From NCBI GenBank assembly GCA_004764695.1, contig SMSO01000008.1, forward strand, positions 781,001 through 845,000: a stretch of DNA of 64,000 nucleotides, written 5' to 3'. The translations under genes were made by a program, and so were the position numbers. The notes beneath the pieces are model-generated. The model did not search any database and was not told the origin of the DNA. It was given only the letters and a program-made list of their open reading frames with translations. This DNA comes from Schizochytrium sp. TIO01 (Eukaryota; Sar; Bigyra; Thraustochytrida; Thraustochytriidae). Of this stretch, positions 29,534-37,651 are shown in pieces; the first letter of the stretch is position 1; each line of letters opens with the position of its first letter.

Positions 29534-29572
<39 letters not shown>
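29534..29572. repeat. (CTG)13 microsatellite
   Basis: Thirteen perfect CTG units. In one frame they would encode polyleucine and in another polycysteine, which is why misleading reading frames appear here. Confidence 0.95.
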
Positions 29573-29573
<1 letters not shown>

Positions 29574-29902
29574 GCCCTTCAGAACCTCTTCTCAGAGACC
29601 CTGGAGTCACCCATCGTGGACAGCCCATCAGGTCTGCCGGTGTCTCCGTGGAGCTCCATCGCCTGCTCGAGATGCCCTGCCAGGGTGCGTGCCTTCGACG
29701 CGGAGAAGGCGCTCCTGCAGCCCAAGCGCCTGGAGCTCGGCAGCCGCTCTCGACTTATCAGAATCGATCAGAACCGGCATTATTGACAAGCTAACTTCGT
29801 GTCGTTTTATCGTGGTTCGGCGTGGCGCATGCAAACTGTCACCACGGCGCTGCTGGAAGAAGCAGCAGAAGAGGGCGGAAGATCCTTGGTAGCGCCCATT
29901 CA

Positions 29903-30110
29903 TCCATGCATGCATGCATGCATCGATTGATTCATTGATGTATTGGTTCATTCATTGATTCATTCATTCATTCACTGATTGATTCGTTGATTGATTGTTT
30001 AATGAATTGTTGAATGAATGAATGAATCAATCAATGAATGAATGAATGAATCAATCAATCAATCAATCAATCAATGAATCAATCAATCAATGAATGAATG
30101 GGTGGATGAA
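29903..30110. repeat. Strand-switching tetranucleotide block (imperfect palindrome)
   Basis: About 200 bp of mixed four-base units. To the left of about 30000 the units read ATTC/ATTG, and to the right they read GAAT/CAAT, so the two halves are roughly reverse complements. The block can fold as a long imperfect hairpin or cruciform. Confidence 0.85.
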
Positions 30111-30825
30111 TCGATCATTCGTTCACTTCTCAAGAGAGCTATCGATGGTGGCGGCTGCAGAACTCGCTCGTTGGTCGTGATTGGGTGGTTCATTGCTTTG
30201 CAGAAGAGGCCCGAAGCCAACCGGGGCAAAGCAGGGAGGGAGGCACTTAGTGCAAGGGTGTCTCCGGTTCTGGTTTCTAGAGTCTTTTTGAGAGTGGTCG
30301 GAACAGGAGCAACGATAGATCGCACACGAGCGCCCAAAAGCAAACAAGCCCCAAAGAAGGTGGCCACTCCTGAGGATTTGTAACAATTGATCAGCATAAG
30401 CGTCTTCGCGAAATCGGCAGGACGTTTGGGGCTGAGTCTCTACGCAAGTCAAGGAGTAGGGAGCCTCGGGCTGCTGCTGAGGTGGTGTTGCAGCGTAGCT
30501 GACTGAATGAGAGATAACAAACAAGCACTCGAACATTGCTTTGTAAAAATAAAAGTTTGTGATTTTTTAATTTAAATGAAAAAGTGAAAAAATGAAAAAA
30601 AGAAAAGAAAAAGAATCAATGAAAAGTGTATCCAAAGAGCAAACGCGGTGCCCCTCCCCATGTCTCTCGCTAGGGTCTAGACACTCAGCCTTCTGACTTA
30701 CATCACCAGCCATGGTTTCGTCGAAGACAGTACTAAGGTAGGTACTGAGTAGAAACCTCACATGTTATACCTAATTTGGATGTTTAGACACCAACTAAAC
30801 TACATCCTGCGAACAATCTTTTCTT

Positions 30826-30826
<1 letters not shown>

Positions 30827-30867
<41 letters not shown>
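30827..30867. repeat. (ATT)n microsatellite
   Basis: About thirteen uninterrupted ATT units just left of the first viral gene, near the shift from GC-rich to AT-rich composition. Confidence 0.95.
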
Positions 30868-30869
<2 letters not shown>

Positions 30870-30916
30870 TTCATTTATTTATTTTTAATTAATTTAAAGT
30901 AAAAATATTAATTTTA

Positions 30917-31172
30917 AAAAATAGCTTTGAGAGGATCGATTCTGGAATTTGGGAAAATTCCCCTTCTTGTGTGGACGGCATTGATTTAAAAAAAATCTCT
31001 GACCAAGTTCGCCTTGAGTTGGTCTGGACAGTTGAGGCATCCATGATAGAACTTGGTCCTATTGTTGTACCAGTACTAACCTTGATTCGACGACGATGCA
31101 CCCATACAACAATTAATCTGGTGGATACTGGGTCTGTTAAAGGTTTCTTGTTTGCAGCTCGACCCGTGTCCT
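30917..31172 (+). other. Open frame fragment at the island edge
   Basis: A continuous frame with protein-like composition runs through this stretch (containing ISDQVRLELVWTVEASMIEL and LTLIRRRCTHTTINLVDTG) but has no ATG, only GTG. It could be an exon or a truncated gene cut at the integration border. I do not recognise it. Confidence 0.3.
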
Positions 31173-32005
31173 TTATTTGTTTATTTCCATTGCTTCAGCT
31201 TCCTGCCTCAGATATTCTTTCAACTCTTCAACTGATTCTTTAATCGTTTCCAAGTCATCCAGTGGATTGGGGGAAGCTTTTACATCTCCTTCTTCCTGTT
31301 CGACATCCTCGTGGTCAGAGTACTCGTAGTCTTCCTCGTCATCGCCCGCATCATCATCATCGTTGATTGCTTGTTCATCAGGTTCTTCAAATTCCAACTT
31401 CGCTTGCTGTCCGGTTGCATTATAAAGATCGTTTTCACATTTATTATCCAACTGCGCATCCAACATTTCCATATTCCTTTCTAGTTCTTCATGAGCTTCC
31501 AATTCTCGCTTTGTGGAAATTTTATCTTCTAACAGGGTCATATTATTGAATAAGTCTTCGAACGTCGAATCACTCGGAGTTTCATCCATCTCAACAGGTT
31601 CTTCGAGGGATAGCTTATCAAAAGTGATTGAATTGTTCGACTCGCGCCCCTCACCACCGTCTTCAGCAAGGGACTCCGCATCGAAGTCCATGTTCGCGTA
31701 CCTTTTAAGCTCATTCAAGTTGTCCTTCATATTGTTATAATGATGATCATAGTTTTTCAATGCAACATCACCGCCATATTGACCGTAACCGTCTTCTTCG
31801 GAAGGGGTTGGATCCCTGGGTCCGTAATCGTGTCCATCATACTCCAGACCGTCATCTCCTCCCCAATAGGAGTAATCAAAATCGTCATCGTTCAAAGAGG
31901 ACGCAGCTTTTGCTCTAGGACCCCCAAAGCTGGAGTCGCCAAATACGCCGCATTAAATGTTCGTTCAATATCATCCCGCATTTCTAACCGTTTTTCTTCG
32001 CTCAT
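31173..32005 (-). pseudogene. Acidic viral protein, frame interrupted near its start
   Basis: Most of the gene is one open frame (31173-31895) with no ATG at its beginning. An ATG at 32005 opens another frame (MSEEKRLEMRDDIERTFNAA) that ends at a TGA just beyond the GGGGG run near 31920. A one-base change in that run would join the two, and the combined composition is smooth. The ATG overlaps the stop of the upstream neighbour by one base (TGATG), as expected for the real start of a compact viral gene. The protein is rich in Asp, Glu, Tyr and Gly (DDDFDYSYWGGDDG) and has a helical C-terminus. Function unknown. Either the gene is broken or the assembly has lost a base. Confidence 0.6.
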
Positions 32006-32586
32006 CAATTCGTGATTATCCCCGCTTTCATCTTCCAGATACTGCAAACCTTACCATGGTTAACACTACTATCGCTCCGCTCATGATGGATTGAATGTTT
32101 CGAAACACTATCAAGAATTACACGTGATAGTCCGTCTTTCTTGAGATCTGAATCAGAAGCGTACTTAGGCTTAGGCTTAGACTTAGACTTAGACTTAGAC
32201 TTAGACTTAGACTTAGACTTAGACTTAGACTTTGACTTAGACTTAGACTTAGACTTAGACTTAGACTTTGACTTAGACTTTGACTTAGACTTTGACTTTG
32301 ACTTGTTTTCATAAATTGTCTTAAGAGATAGAGGTGGTCTTTTTAATGATTTTCTTGGTTTCTCACCGCGCAAATGCCTTTGCATTTTACCCCCCTTGGA
32401 CGATGGCTTTGAAGATTTAGAGCGAGAAGAAAGATTAACAGGCGTCGCCATTCTAAAAATATATCCATCGCAATATGTATCCCTCCTCATTGAATGTTCT
32501 TTAGGTCCACCCAATCCCCTTTTAGACCTCGCCTTTGTAGAAATCATAGAAGGTTCGAGAAAAGCCACATCTCCTTGGGTATTCAT
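32005..32586 (-). CDS. Lys-Ser repeat protein, viral, 193 aa
   Basis: Starts at an ATG that overlaps the stop of the upstream gene (ATGA). The longer frame begins only at TTG. The N-terminal part is basic with Ser/Lys-rich segments; the centre is a run of more than twenty Lys-Ser dipeptides from a hexanucleotide array (32164-32304). The C-terminal part is His/Ser-rich. Such SK-rich basic tails are known in nucleic-acid-binding or virion-packaging proteins, but nothing here fixes a function. It is the middle gene of a three-gene minus-strand set with its neighbours. Confidence 0.65.
   Translation of the reverse strand: MNTQGDVAFLEPSMISTKARSKRGLGGPKEHSMRRDTYCDGYIFRMATPVNLSSRSKSSKPSSKGGKMQRHLRGEKPRKSLKRPPLSLKTIYENKSKSKSKSKSKSKSKSKSKSKSKSKSKSKSKSKSKSKSKSKSKPKPKYASDSDLKKDGLSRVILDSVSKHSIHHERSDSSVNHGKVCSIWKMKAGIITN
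32164..32304. repeat. Hexanucleotide array coding for (Lys-Ser)n
   Basis: About 23 copies of a six-base unit (ACTTAG with a few TTTG or TTAGGC variants) inside the Lys-Ser repeat gene. The units keep frame and amino acids, so expansion or contraction would only alter tail length. Confidence 0.9.
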
Positions 32587-33179
32587 ATTATTATTTGTAG
32601 CCAATTCAAGCGGATGTCGGGTATCGTTATTTCATAACCTCTACTTCTCCTTGCTGCAGCAGCGTCTCCAGTCTTTCCTTTCTTGGGTTTTAATGGAGAA
32701 TTCTTCATTAAAGTCGCAAGTCTCGCACTTCTTCTTAGTTTCTGCGGCGTTTGGGTGAGTCCCACACTCGTTTTTACATTTGAATCGCTTTTCAACCGCT
32801 CTAGTAAAAACTCCGCATAGATCTCATTGAAGTATTTCTTTTCTAAAGCAAGAGTTTGTGATTTTGCATCCTCACCTAATATAAACTTGTTTAAGGCAAC
32901 ACTACGAATGATATCAACCAAAGCACTTCTTTGAGAGACTGATGTCTCGCTTGCTGTAAGAGCCTTGATCAACATAGTAACCTGAGCGGGTGTACAAACA
33001 TCAATAAGCTCTTCAATGTACCCATTATACAATTCTTCTTTGGTTATGATAAAGGCGAGAGTATCGATCGCATGAACATCTGAAATGACTCTATTGCTTT
33101 TGTCGTCAGTCAATTGTAAACCTTTCAAGTATTCCCTTAAGCCGTCCGCGTCGCTCACATCGTGGATTTCTTTGATCAT
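32583..33179 (-). CDS. Hypothetical viral protein, 198 aa
   Basis: Starts at the first ATG (MIKEIHDVSDAD); three upstream codons reach only a GTG. The N-terminal about 130 residues look like a compact helical domain (DTLAFIITKEELYNGYIEEL, VDIIRSVALNKFIL). The C-terminal about 60 residues are basic (KKGKTGDAAAARRSRG). No family is recognised. The last bases overlap the start of the Lys-Ser gene as ATGA, which suggests co-transcription. It is divergent from the TBP-like gene. Confidence 0.7.
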   Translation of the reverse strand: MIKEIHDVSDADGLREYLKGLQLTDDKSNRVISDVHAIDTLAFIITKEELYNGYIEELIDVCTPAQVTMLIKALTASETSVSQRSALVDIIRSVALNKFILGEDAKSQTLALEKKYFNEIYAEFLLERLKSDSNVKTSVGLTQTPQKLRRSARLATLMKNSPLKPKKGKTGDAAAARRSRGYEITIPDIRLNWLQIII

Positions 33180-33266
33180 GAATGCCACTACTTTACGCTC
33201 TCATTGAAAATGTATGCTTCGTTTTCCATATATACTCACACCTTTCCTAAGTCAGCAAAATACAAC
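33180..33266. promoter_or_regulatory. Divergent promoter with TATA-like box
   Basis: An 87-bp spacer between a minus-strand gene and the TBP-like gene. An ATATATA run at 33228-33234 lies about 40-50 bp from both starts. Promoter role is inferred. Confidence 0.4.
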
Positions 33267-33321
33267 ATGTCGACTTGTGCAAAGATATCTTTAGGAAAAC
33301 CAATCATGTTATTACAGAAAG

Positions 33322-33900
33322 ATGCACGGCCGGCGGTGCATCAAAGAAACCTTTGCGATACTAGGCTATGGCAAACACACTTCTTGTTCCTTTAGTGCAC
33401 TAACCCTTAAACACAAAAACCCGGCTGCGACGATCATTATATTTTCAACCGGAAATATTACAATCATGGGATGTAGCTCCATGTGGGGTGCACTCTTTGT
33501 ACTCCACAAAATAAAAAAGCAACTGTCCTTGGATATCATCAACATTAAACTTACAAACGTGGTAGTTACATTCTCTCAAAACAGACTTCAAGTTGATAAC
33601 TTGTACGAATGGGATCAAAGGAATTGTTCCTGTGACATGCAGCTCTTTCCTTCTTGCACCTACACGATTCCAAACACAAAAATTAAAGCGAACTTTTTTA
33701 ATAGCGGTGCTGTGGTAGTTGCGGGGTGTAACAGCGATGAAATGGTAAAAAATGTTATTCGCGGATTAATAACTCTTATACATGACTTTAGGAATACAAC
33801 ACCTGCAGGGAAAGAACATTTAAAAAAAAAAATAGAAAGCTCACTTACGCAAAACCCTAATACTAAAAATAATCATGAACACCCCGTGTGTGAACTGTAA
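33322..33900 (+). CDS. TATA-binding-protein-like factor (viral)
   Basis: TBP is two repeats of about 80 residues forming a saddle that bends promoter DNA. The 192-aa frame has the second strand group of repeat 1 (KHKNPAATIIIFSTGNITIMGC, compare the P-x-T-x-x-I-F-x-x-G signature) and a full repeat 2 (LTNVVVTFSQNRL, then LFPSCTYTIPNTKIKANFF and NSGAVVVAGCNSDEM). The start of repeat 1 is missing from this frame. It is found in another frame from an ATG at 33267 (MSTCAKISLGKPIMLL), so a one-base difference near 33325-33340 seems to split the gene. The end overlaps the TFIIB-like gene by 26 bp. The pair would let the virus direct early or late transcription. Assignment is from motifs only. Confidence 0.7.
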   Translation: MHGRRCIKETFAILGYGKHTSCSFSALTLKHKNPAATIIIFSTGNITIMGCSSMWGALFVLHKIKKQLSLDIINIKLTNVVVTFSQNRLQVDNLYEWDQRNCSCDMQLFPSCTYTIPNTKIKANFFNSGAVVVAGCNSDEMVKNVIRGLITLIHDFRNTTPAGKEHLKKKIESSLTQNPNTKNNHEHPVCEL

Positions 33901-34657
33901 AAGCATTCGCTACGTTTTCGACCAAAAGGAAGCGAATCTCGTTTGTACAGTCTGTGGCATTGTGAAAACGTATAGAGACACTTTTGCAGATATTGATTAC
34001 AGCAACCAGCCCGCCGTTAGTTCCTCATCGAAAAGAGTCACCAAAAACTATCAAATACTCGTTGATAGGGTCTTCCCTAATGATGTCAAATTTAGAAAGT
34101 TTAAAAAAATCATCCTGAACTACTGTGAAGAGCTAGACTTCCCTTCACGCATTTCTAACAAATGCACACTTCTTTTGAAAAAGAACTTTGACACTCTACG
34201 CAGGGTAAGACCTCAGAACATTGCTTTGTTGGCATTAATCTTGATTGTTTCTAGAACAACTGAAGGTGTGTTCGTACCACCCGCAAGCGTGCGCTCAGTT
34301 ACGAATGTTGACTCGTCTAAAATTAACCATGTCTTGAAAGAAGTTTCTAAAATTTTAGGAATCAATTCTTTCACAATGATCACTTCTTCCATACCCTTTT
34401 TAATTTCCTGCATGAAACTTCCCTATAGGTACACTGGTGAACTGAAATTACTGTACAAGAAGGCGTGCATTAAATACCCATCCATGAACCCTAACACGCG
34501 GATGGCACTCTGCGTTTACCAAATCTCAATTCAAACTAAATCAGACTTCAGCATTGTTGATATTGCATATCATACAGATACACACGTCGCAAGTATCATG
34601 AAATATGTAGACCTTCAACAACAAAGAACAACAAAAGCGTCAGATGATAACAAATAA
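33875..34657 (+). CDS. TFIIB-like transcription factor (viral)
   Basis: A 260-aa protein with an N-terminal zinc ribbon, Cys5-x2-Cys8 (CVNC) and Cys25-x2-Cys28 (CTVC), followed by two cyclin-like helical repeats (about residues 60-155 and 165-255). A region reading RPQNIALLALILIVSRTTEGV fits the core of cyclin repeat 1. TFIIB links TBP-bound promoters to RNA polymerase. Viral TFIIB-like factors occur in mimiviruses and relatives. The gene overlaps the end of the TBP-like gene, so the two partners are almost certainly expressed together. It ends 14 bp from the convergent glycoprotein gene. Confidence 0.82.
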   Translation: MNTPCVNCKSIRYVFDQKEANLVCTVCGIVKTYRDTFADIDYSNQPAVSSSSKRVTKNYQILVDRVFPNDVKFRKFKKIILNYCEELDFPSRISNKCTLLLKKNFDTLRRVRPQNIALLALILIVSRTTEGVFVPPASVRSVTNVDSSKINHVLKEVSKILGINSFTMITSSIPFLISCMKLPYRYTGELKLLYKKACIKYPSMNPNTRMALCVYQISIQTKSDFSIVDIAYHTDTHVASIMKYVDLQQQRTTKASDDNK

Positions 34658-34670
34658 TAAAAATGTTGAG

Positions 34671-35702
34671 TTAAATCGTTCCAATTGCAACACCTTTCAA
34701 TTCAATGGTTGTGTTTTCATGTTGTTCAACATCAAGTGAAGTTGACCTTTGGTAGCGATTGTCACTTTGTTCCCGATCGAGTGGAAAACTAGTAGCTTCA
34801 CTTTCATAGTCCATTCTCCTCGCCATCCTTGCTTTTCTTAATTTGCCCACGATTGATACGAATGGCGATGCTAACAAATATGCTAATGCGATTCCATAAG
34901 TTGAAAACAGAATAAAACTGGACACTTGCACTATCACAGACTCTCCAACGAAAAGTATAAGAAATGAACAGCAACAAACGAGAAAGGGAATCAGCACCAC
35001 AATAGCACAAGGGTTCTTCACTAGCCTCTCTGATATACAAATACCACCGAAGGAATAAAAGAAGAAGGCAATAGAGCCCATCATTGCAACTCCAACAAGG
35101 CTGGACTGGATCCAATTGAGGAAAGTGATCTCTAAAGGTCCGAAACAGGTTTCCGATCCGTTGCTAAAGGTCACACATGTCGAATACTTCTCAAAACATG
35201 AAATGTTACTCACTTCTGTAGAAAAATCACTATGCACTGCATTTTCAAAAAGGTCGACTAGTATGTTATAACCATTAAATGGAGTACCTAATTCAACAAC
35301 AGTACCATCAGCTCGAGTGCTAGAATCGGAATCAGAACCCCATGGAGTCAACGGATTATAAAGTTTGGAGCTACCTACAGCGTTAGATTTATACACATAG
35401 CCGGAGCAAGTCAACACATATTCATCGTCTGTGAAGGTTACACAGTAATGATACTCACACATCATTAATTGCCTAACGTTGTGATATTGGATAATCGTAT
35501 CATAACCTCTATTCGCACACAGCATATTCCCCGTGTCAGTGTTTAGATTGCATGACACGATATTATTGCCGACCACCTCTACCCCTGATTCTTCAGTGGT
35601 ACCGTCGGACGTCGTCACTGAAACATCTGAAGAACCTAAAGCAGGTCCAACGATACAGAGTAGTGCTGTGAATACGAGACAATAAGCGGTTGAAACATAC
35701 AT
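34671..35702 (-). CDS. Viral membrane glycoprotein with Cys-rich ectodomain
   Basis: This 343-aa protein begins with a signal peptide (about 1-23, ending GPALGS). The ectodomain has several Cys-containing units of the form C-x5-C-V-T-F-x-C-x-G: CEYHYCVTFTDDEYVLTCSG and CFEKYSTCVTFSNGSETCFG. These resemble single blades of RCC1-like propellers as found in surface proteins. Possible N-glycosylation sites are present (NISC, NGSE). Three to four hydrophobic segments follow (about 195-290), then a charged cytoplasmic tail rich in Arg and Ser. A virion or host-membrane glycoprotein is the natural reading; I cannot name it. It is divergent, at 64 bp, from the exonuclease gene. Confidence 0.75.
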   Translation of the reverse strand: MYVSTAYCLVFTALLCIVGPALGSSDVSVTTSDGTTEESGVEVVGNNIVSCNLNTDTGNMLCANRGYDTIIQYHNVRQLMMCEYHYCVTFTDDEYVLTCSGYVYKSNAVGSSKLYNPLTPWGSDSDSSTRADGTVVELGTPFNGYNILVDLFENAVHSDFSTEVSNISCFEKYSTCVTFSNGSETCFGPLEITFLNWIQSSLVGVAMMGSIAFFFYSFGGICISERLVKNPCAIVVLIPFLVCCCSFLILFVGESVIVQVSSFILFSTYGIALAYLLASPFVSIVGKLRKARMARRMDYESEATSFPLDREQSDNRYQRSTSLDVEQHENTTIELKGVAIGTI

Positions 35703-35765
35703 TTGGAGAGCTTAATCCAAGAACCCTCCTCCGCTCAACCGAAACAAAAAAAAATAAAAAATATA

Positions 35766-36764
35766 ATGCAAACTCGAAACGACAAGCGGCCGCTATTAAA
35801 AAACATGAAAGTTCTTCATATTATATACGATTTGGAAACGACCGGTTTTCGGAACATGCCAATGTTTAGTAAAAATCATAAAATTCTACAAATATGCGCA
35901 AAAATTGTAGATGGACCCATTTTTACATCATTCGTCAATCCCGGTTTTAAGGGAGGAATTCCTCCTAATTCTTCATTGATTCACAACATTCATGACCAAG
36001 ACATCAAAGATGCACCCACCATCGAACAGGCCGTTGCTAAAATGTTTAAGGAGTTCCACGTCGAGGATTTCGATTATGTGGAAATGATTGCTCACAATAA
36101 CACATATTTTGATCAATTAATTCTCCTCAAAGAGTTGAATGGTGTTGTTCCTCAACAAATTAAATTTTGGGACTCTTTACCTTGGTTAAGGAAAAATTAC
36201 CCCAATATGAAATCATTTAGATTGGGGGATGTTCATGAGGTCATGTTTGGCAAACCTATTGAGAATGCGCACCGAGCTGATGCAGACGTTCTCGCTTTGG
36301 AAAACATCTATAAAGAATGGATTGCACCGAAGCGCGATCTGCTTAAGGAACTTGATGATCTTGAGAACGAAGAAACGATTGTAGATGAGTGTCTCACTTG
36401 TATCAGATATGTTGGACCTTGGAGAGCTAATTTAATGTGTGAAAAGGGGCATTTTGATTCCGTATCAGGTCTGAGAAATTTTGCATATGGCATACTAAAG
36501 ACTGGTGACAAGCGCGGATTTGACAGATGGCTAAGGGATAAAATTAAAATGAAAGATATCACACAGAGAGCCTTTATTGTCTCACATGTTTTGGACATCC
36601 CCCCCTGGGCTTCTGACATTCAAGAGTACCTACTTATGAGCACAGTGGAGCCTGAGTGTTGGAATGACATTGATTATTATGTAAAGTATAGATATAAGCT
36701 TCAAAAAGAAGCACCGAATCAGTGTGCGTTTGGTAGAGGACTCATGAATATAAACTCTGAATAG
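35766..36764 (+). CDS. DEDDh 3'-5' exonuclease with unique C-terminal domain
   Basis: Starts at ATG (MQTRNDKRP); the open frame extends 21 codons upstream only to a TTG. In this 332-aa protein the N-terminal 190 residues are a DnaQ-like exonuclease. Exo I is IIYDLETTG (Asp22, Glu24); Exo II is HNNTYFDQLIL (Asp116); Exo III is AHRADADVLALE (His169, Asp174). LIHNIHDQDIKDAPT matches the family's IHGI-x-D segment. All catalytic residues are kept. The last about 140 residues (with CLTCIRY, a WRANL motif and PPWASDIQEYLL) are not recognised and may bind DNA or a partner. A role in viral DNA replication, repair or RNA turnover is inferred. Confidence 0.88.
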   Translation: MQTRNDKRPLLKNMKVLHIIYDLETTGFRNMPMFSKNHKILQICAKIVDGPIFTSFVNPGFKGGIPPNSSLIHNIHDQDIKDAPTIEQAVAKMFKEFHVEDFDYVEMIAHNNTYFDQLILLKELNGVVPQQIKFWDSLPWLRKNYPNMKSFRLGDVHEVMFGKPIENAHRADADVLALENIYKEWIAPKRDLLKELDDLENEETIVDECLTCIRYVGPWRANLMCEKGHFDSVSGLRNFAYGILKTGDKRGFDRWLRDKIKMKDITQRAFIVSHVLDIPPWASDIQEYLLMSTVEPECWNDIDYYVKYRYKLQKEAPNQCAFGRGLMNINSE

Positions 36765-37651
36765 TACAGCTTTTGAAATAAAACAAACGATTGATCAAAG
36801 GTTGTCCTTGGTGGGCGAGGGTATCCATCTTTCTATAACTGCACAACTACTCTCAACTTACGGTGATCAAAAAATGAGTAGTCAAACCTCTACCACTGGC
36901 GAAAATCGTTCTTTACACAACACTGCTCAATCAAACGACCGATCTTCAATTGTCCTCTCCTGCCTAGCACTGCCTGCACAAATCGCTTGATCAAGGTCTA
37001 CTGAGAGGACCGATCTTCTCTTCTCCTACCTACCGGCACGAGCCAGCACAACCTTCGACTTACGCAATCAAACGATGCATGGAAAGTTGTCCTTGGCCTT
37101 GGCGAGCGAGGGTATCGATCTTACCCACTTGCATCGATTCATCACAACGTTTGACTTGCGTGGAGGGAGAGATGGGTGGAATGAGCGCGTGTGCGTGCGC
37201 ACACAAGGCAAACGGCGCGTGCGAGGAGAGAAATAGATTCGTAGACGCCACGGCCACGCCACCAGCCACGGCATCAAAGTTATGCAACAAAGCAGACTTT
37301 AATTCGCGGATTATGGGTTTCGCAAAATACTAGCACTATGAAAGATAACTACATTTTATTCTTGAGTAGTAATTTTTTTTTAAAGAATACTTAGCATACT
37401 ATTGCACCTATATAGATCGTAATGATATTCAGAGCTTGTTTTATAGTTTATCCCTCGTGCAGTGTATGAGTCATTAGAAGAAGACATGGGTTTGATTTGA
37501 GGGTGTGTAAGAAACAAATAAATAAGTAAGAATATCTACTAGTACCATTCATTAGTAAATCAAGTATAAACAATAGAGGAAGCATCCAAACCTAGTTCTC
37601 AAGAGCAGCAAAACCCAATCGTTCGAACACCTCAAAAATCGTTCGAACACC
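36765..37651. other. Intergenic, mostly repeat copy A
   Basis: From about 36865 this spacer is the left copy of the direct repeat that lies upstream of both nuclease-kinase genes. The first half is GC-richer than the rest of the island, the second half AT-rich. Short frames here (for example 37060-37333) are also duplicated in copy B but differ in frame, so they look non-coding. Confidence 0.6.
36865..37651 (+). repeat. Direct repeat copy A upstream of the nuclease-kinase gene
   Basis: Matches 48577-49396. The GC-rich left part is similar with indels. The right part, 37382-37628, is identical by eye over 247 bp to 49143-49389. Just before the start codon a TTCGAA-containing 11-mer (ATCGTTCGAAC) occurs twice in this copy. 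Confidence 0.9.

Larger units (their letters stand above)
27838..30600. other. GC-rich, microsatellite-rich intergenic region
   Basis: No credible gene is present. Long frames on both strands overlap each other, start at non-ATG codons and encode biased sequence. It holds an AATG array (28233-28260), a CTG array (29534-29572), a large strand-switching tetranucleotide block (29903-30110) and, further right, an ATT array. From about 28.4 to 30.5 kb the base composition is GC-richer than the host genes to the left and much GC-richer than the viral island to the right. Confidence 0.5.

Noticed and set aside
29021-29794. Plus-strand frame of 257 codons with polyleucine
   Set aside because: Starts at TTG, is biased by GC-rich DNA and a CTG microsatellite, and overlaps other equally long frames on both strands.
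29903-30110. Possible CRISPR-like array
   Set aside because: The units are four-base microsatellite variants with no spacers, and the host is eukaryotic.
36802-37333. Short frames in repeat copy A (and their partners in copy B)
   Set aside because: The two copies differ by indels that change frame, so the frames are not conserved as protein.
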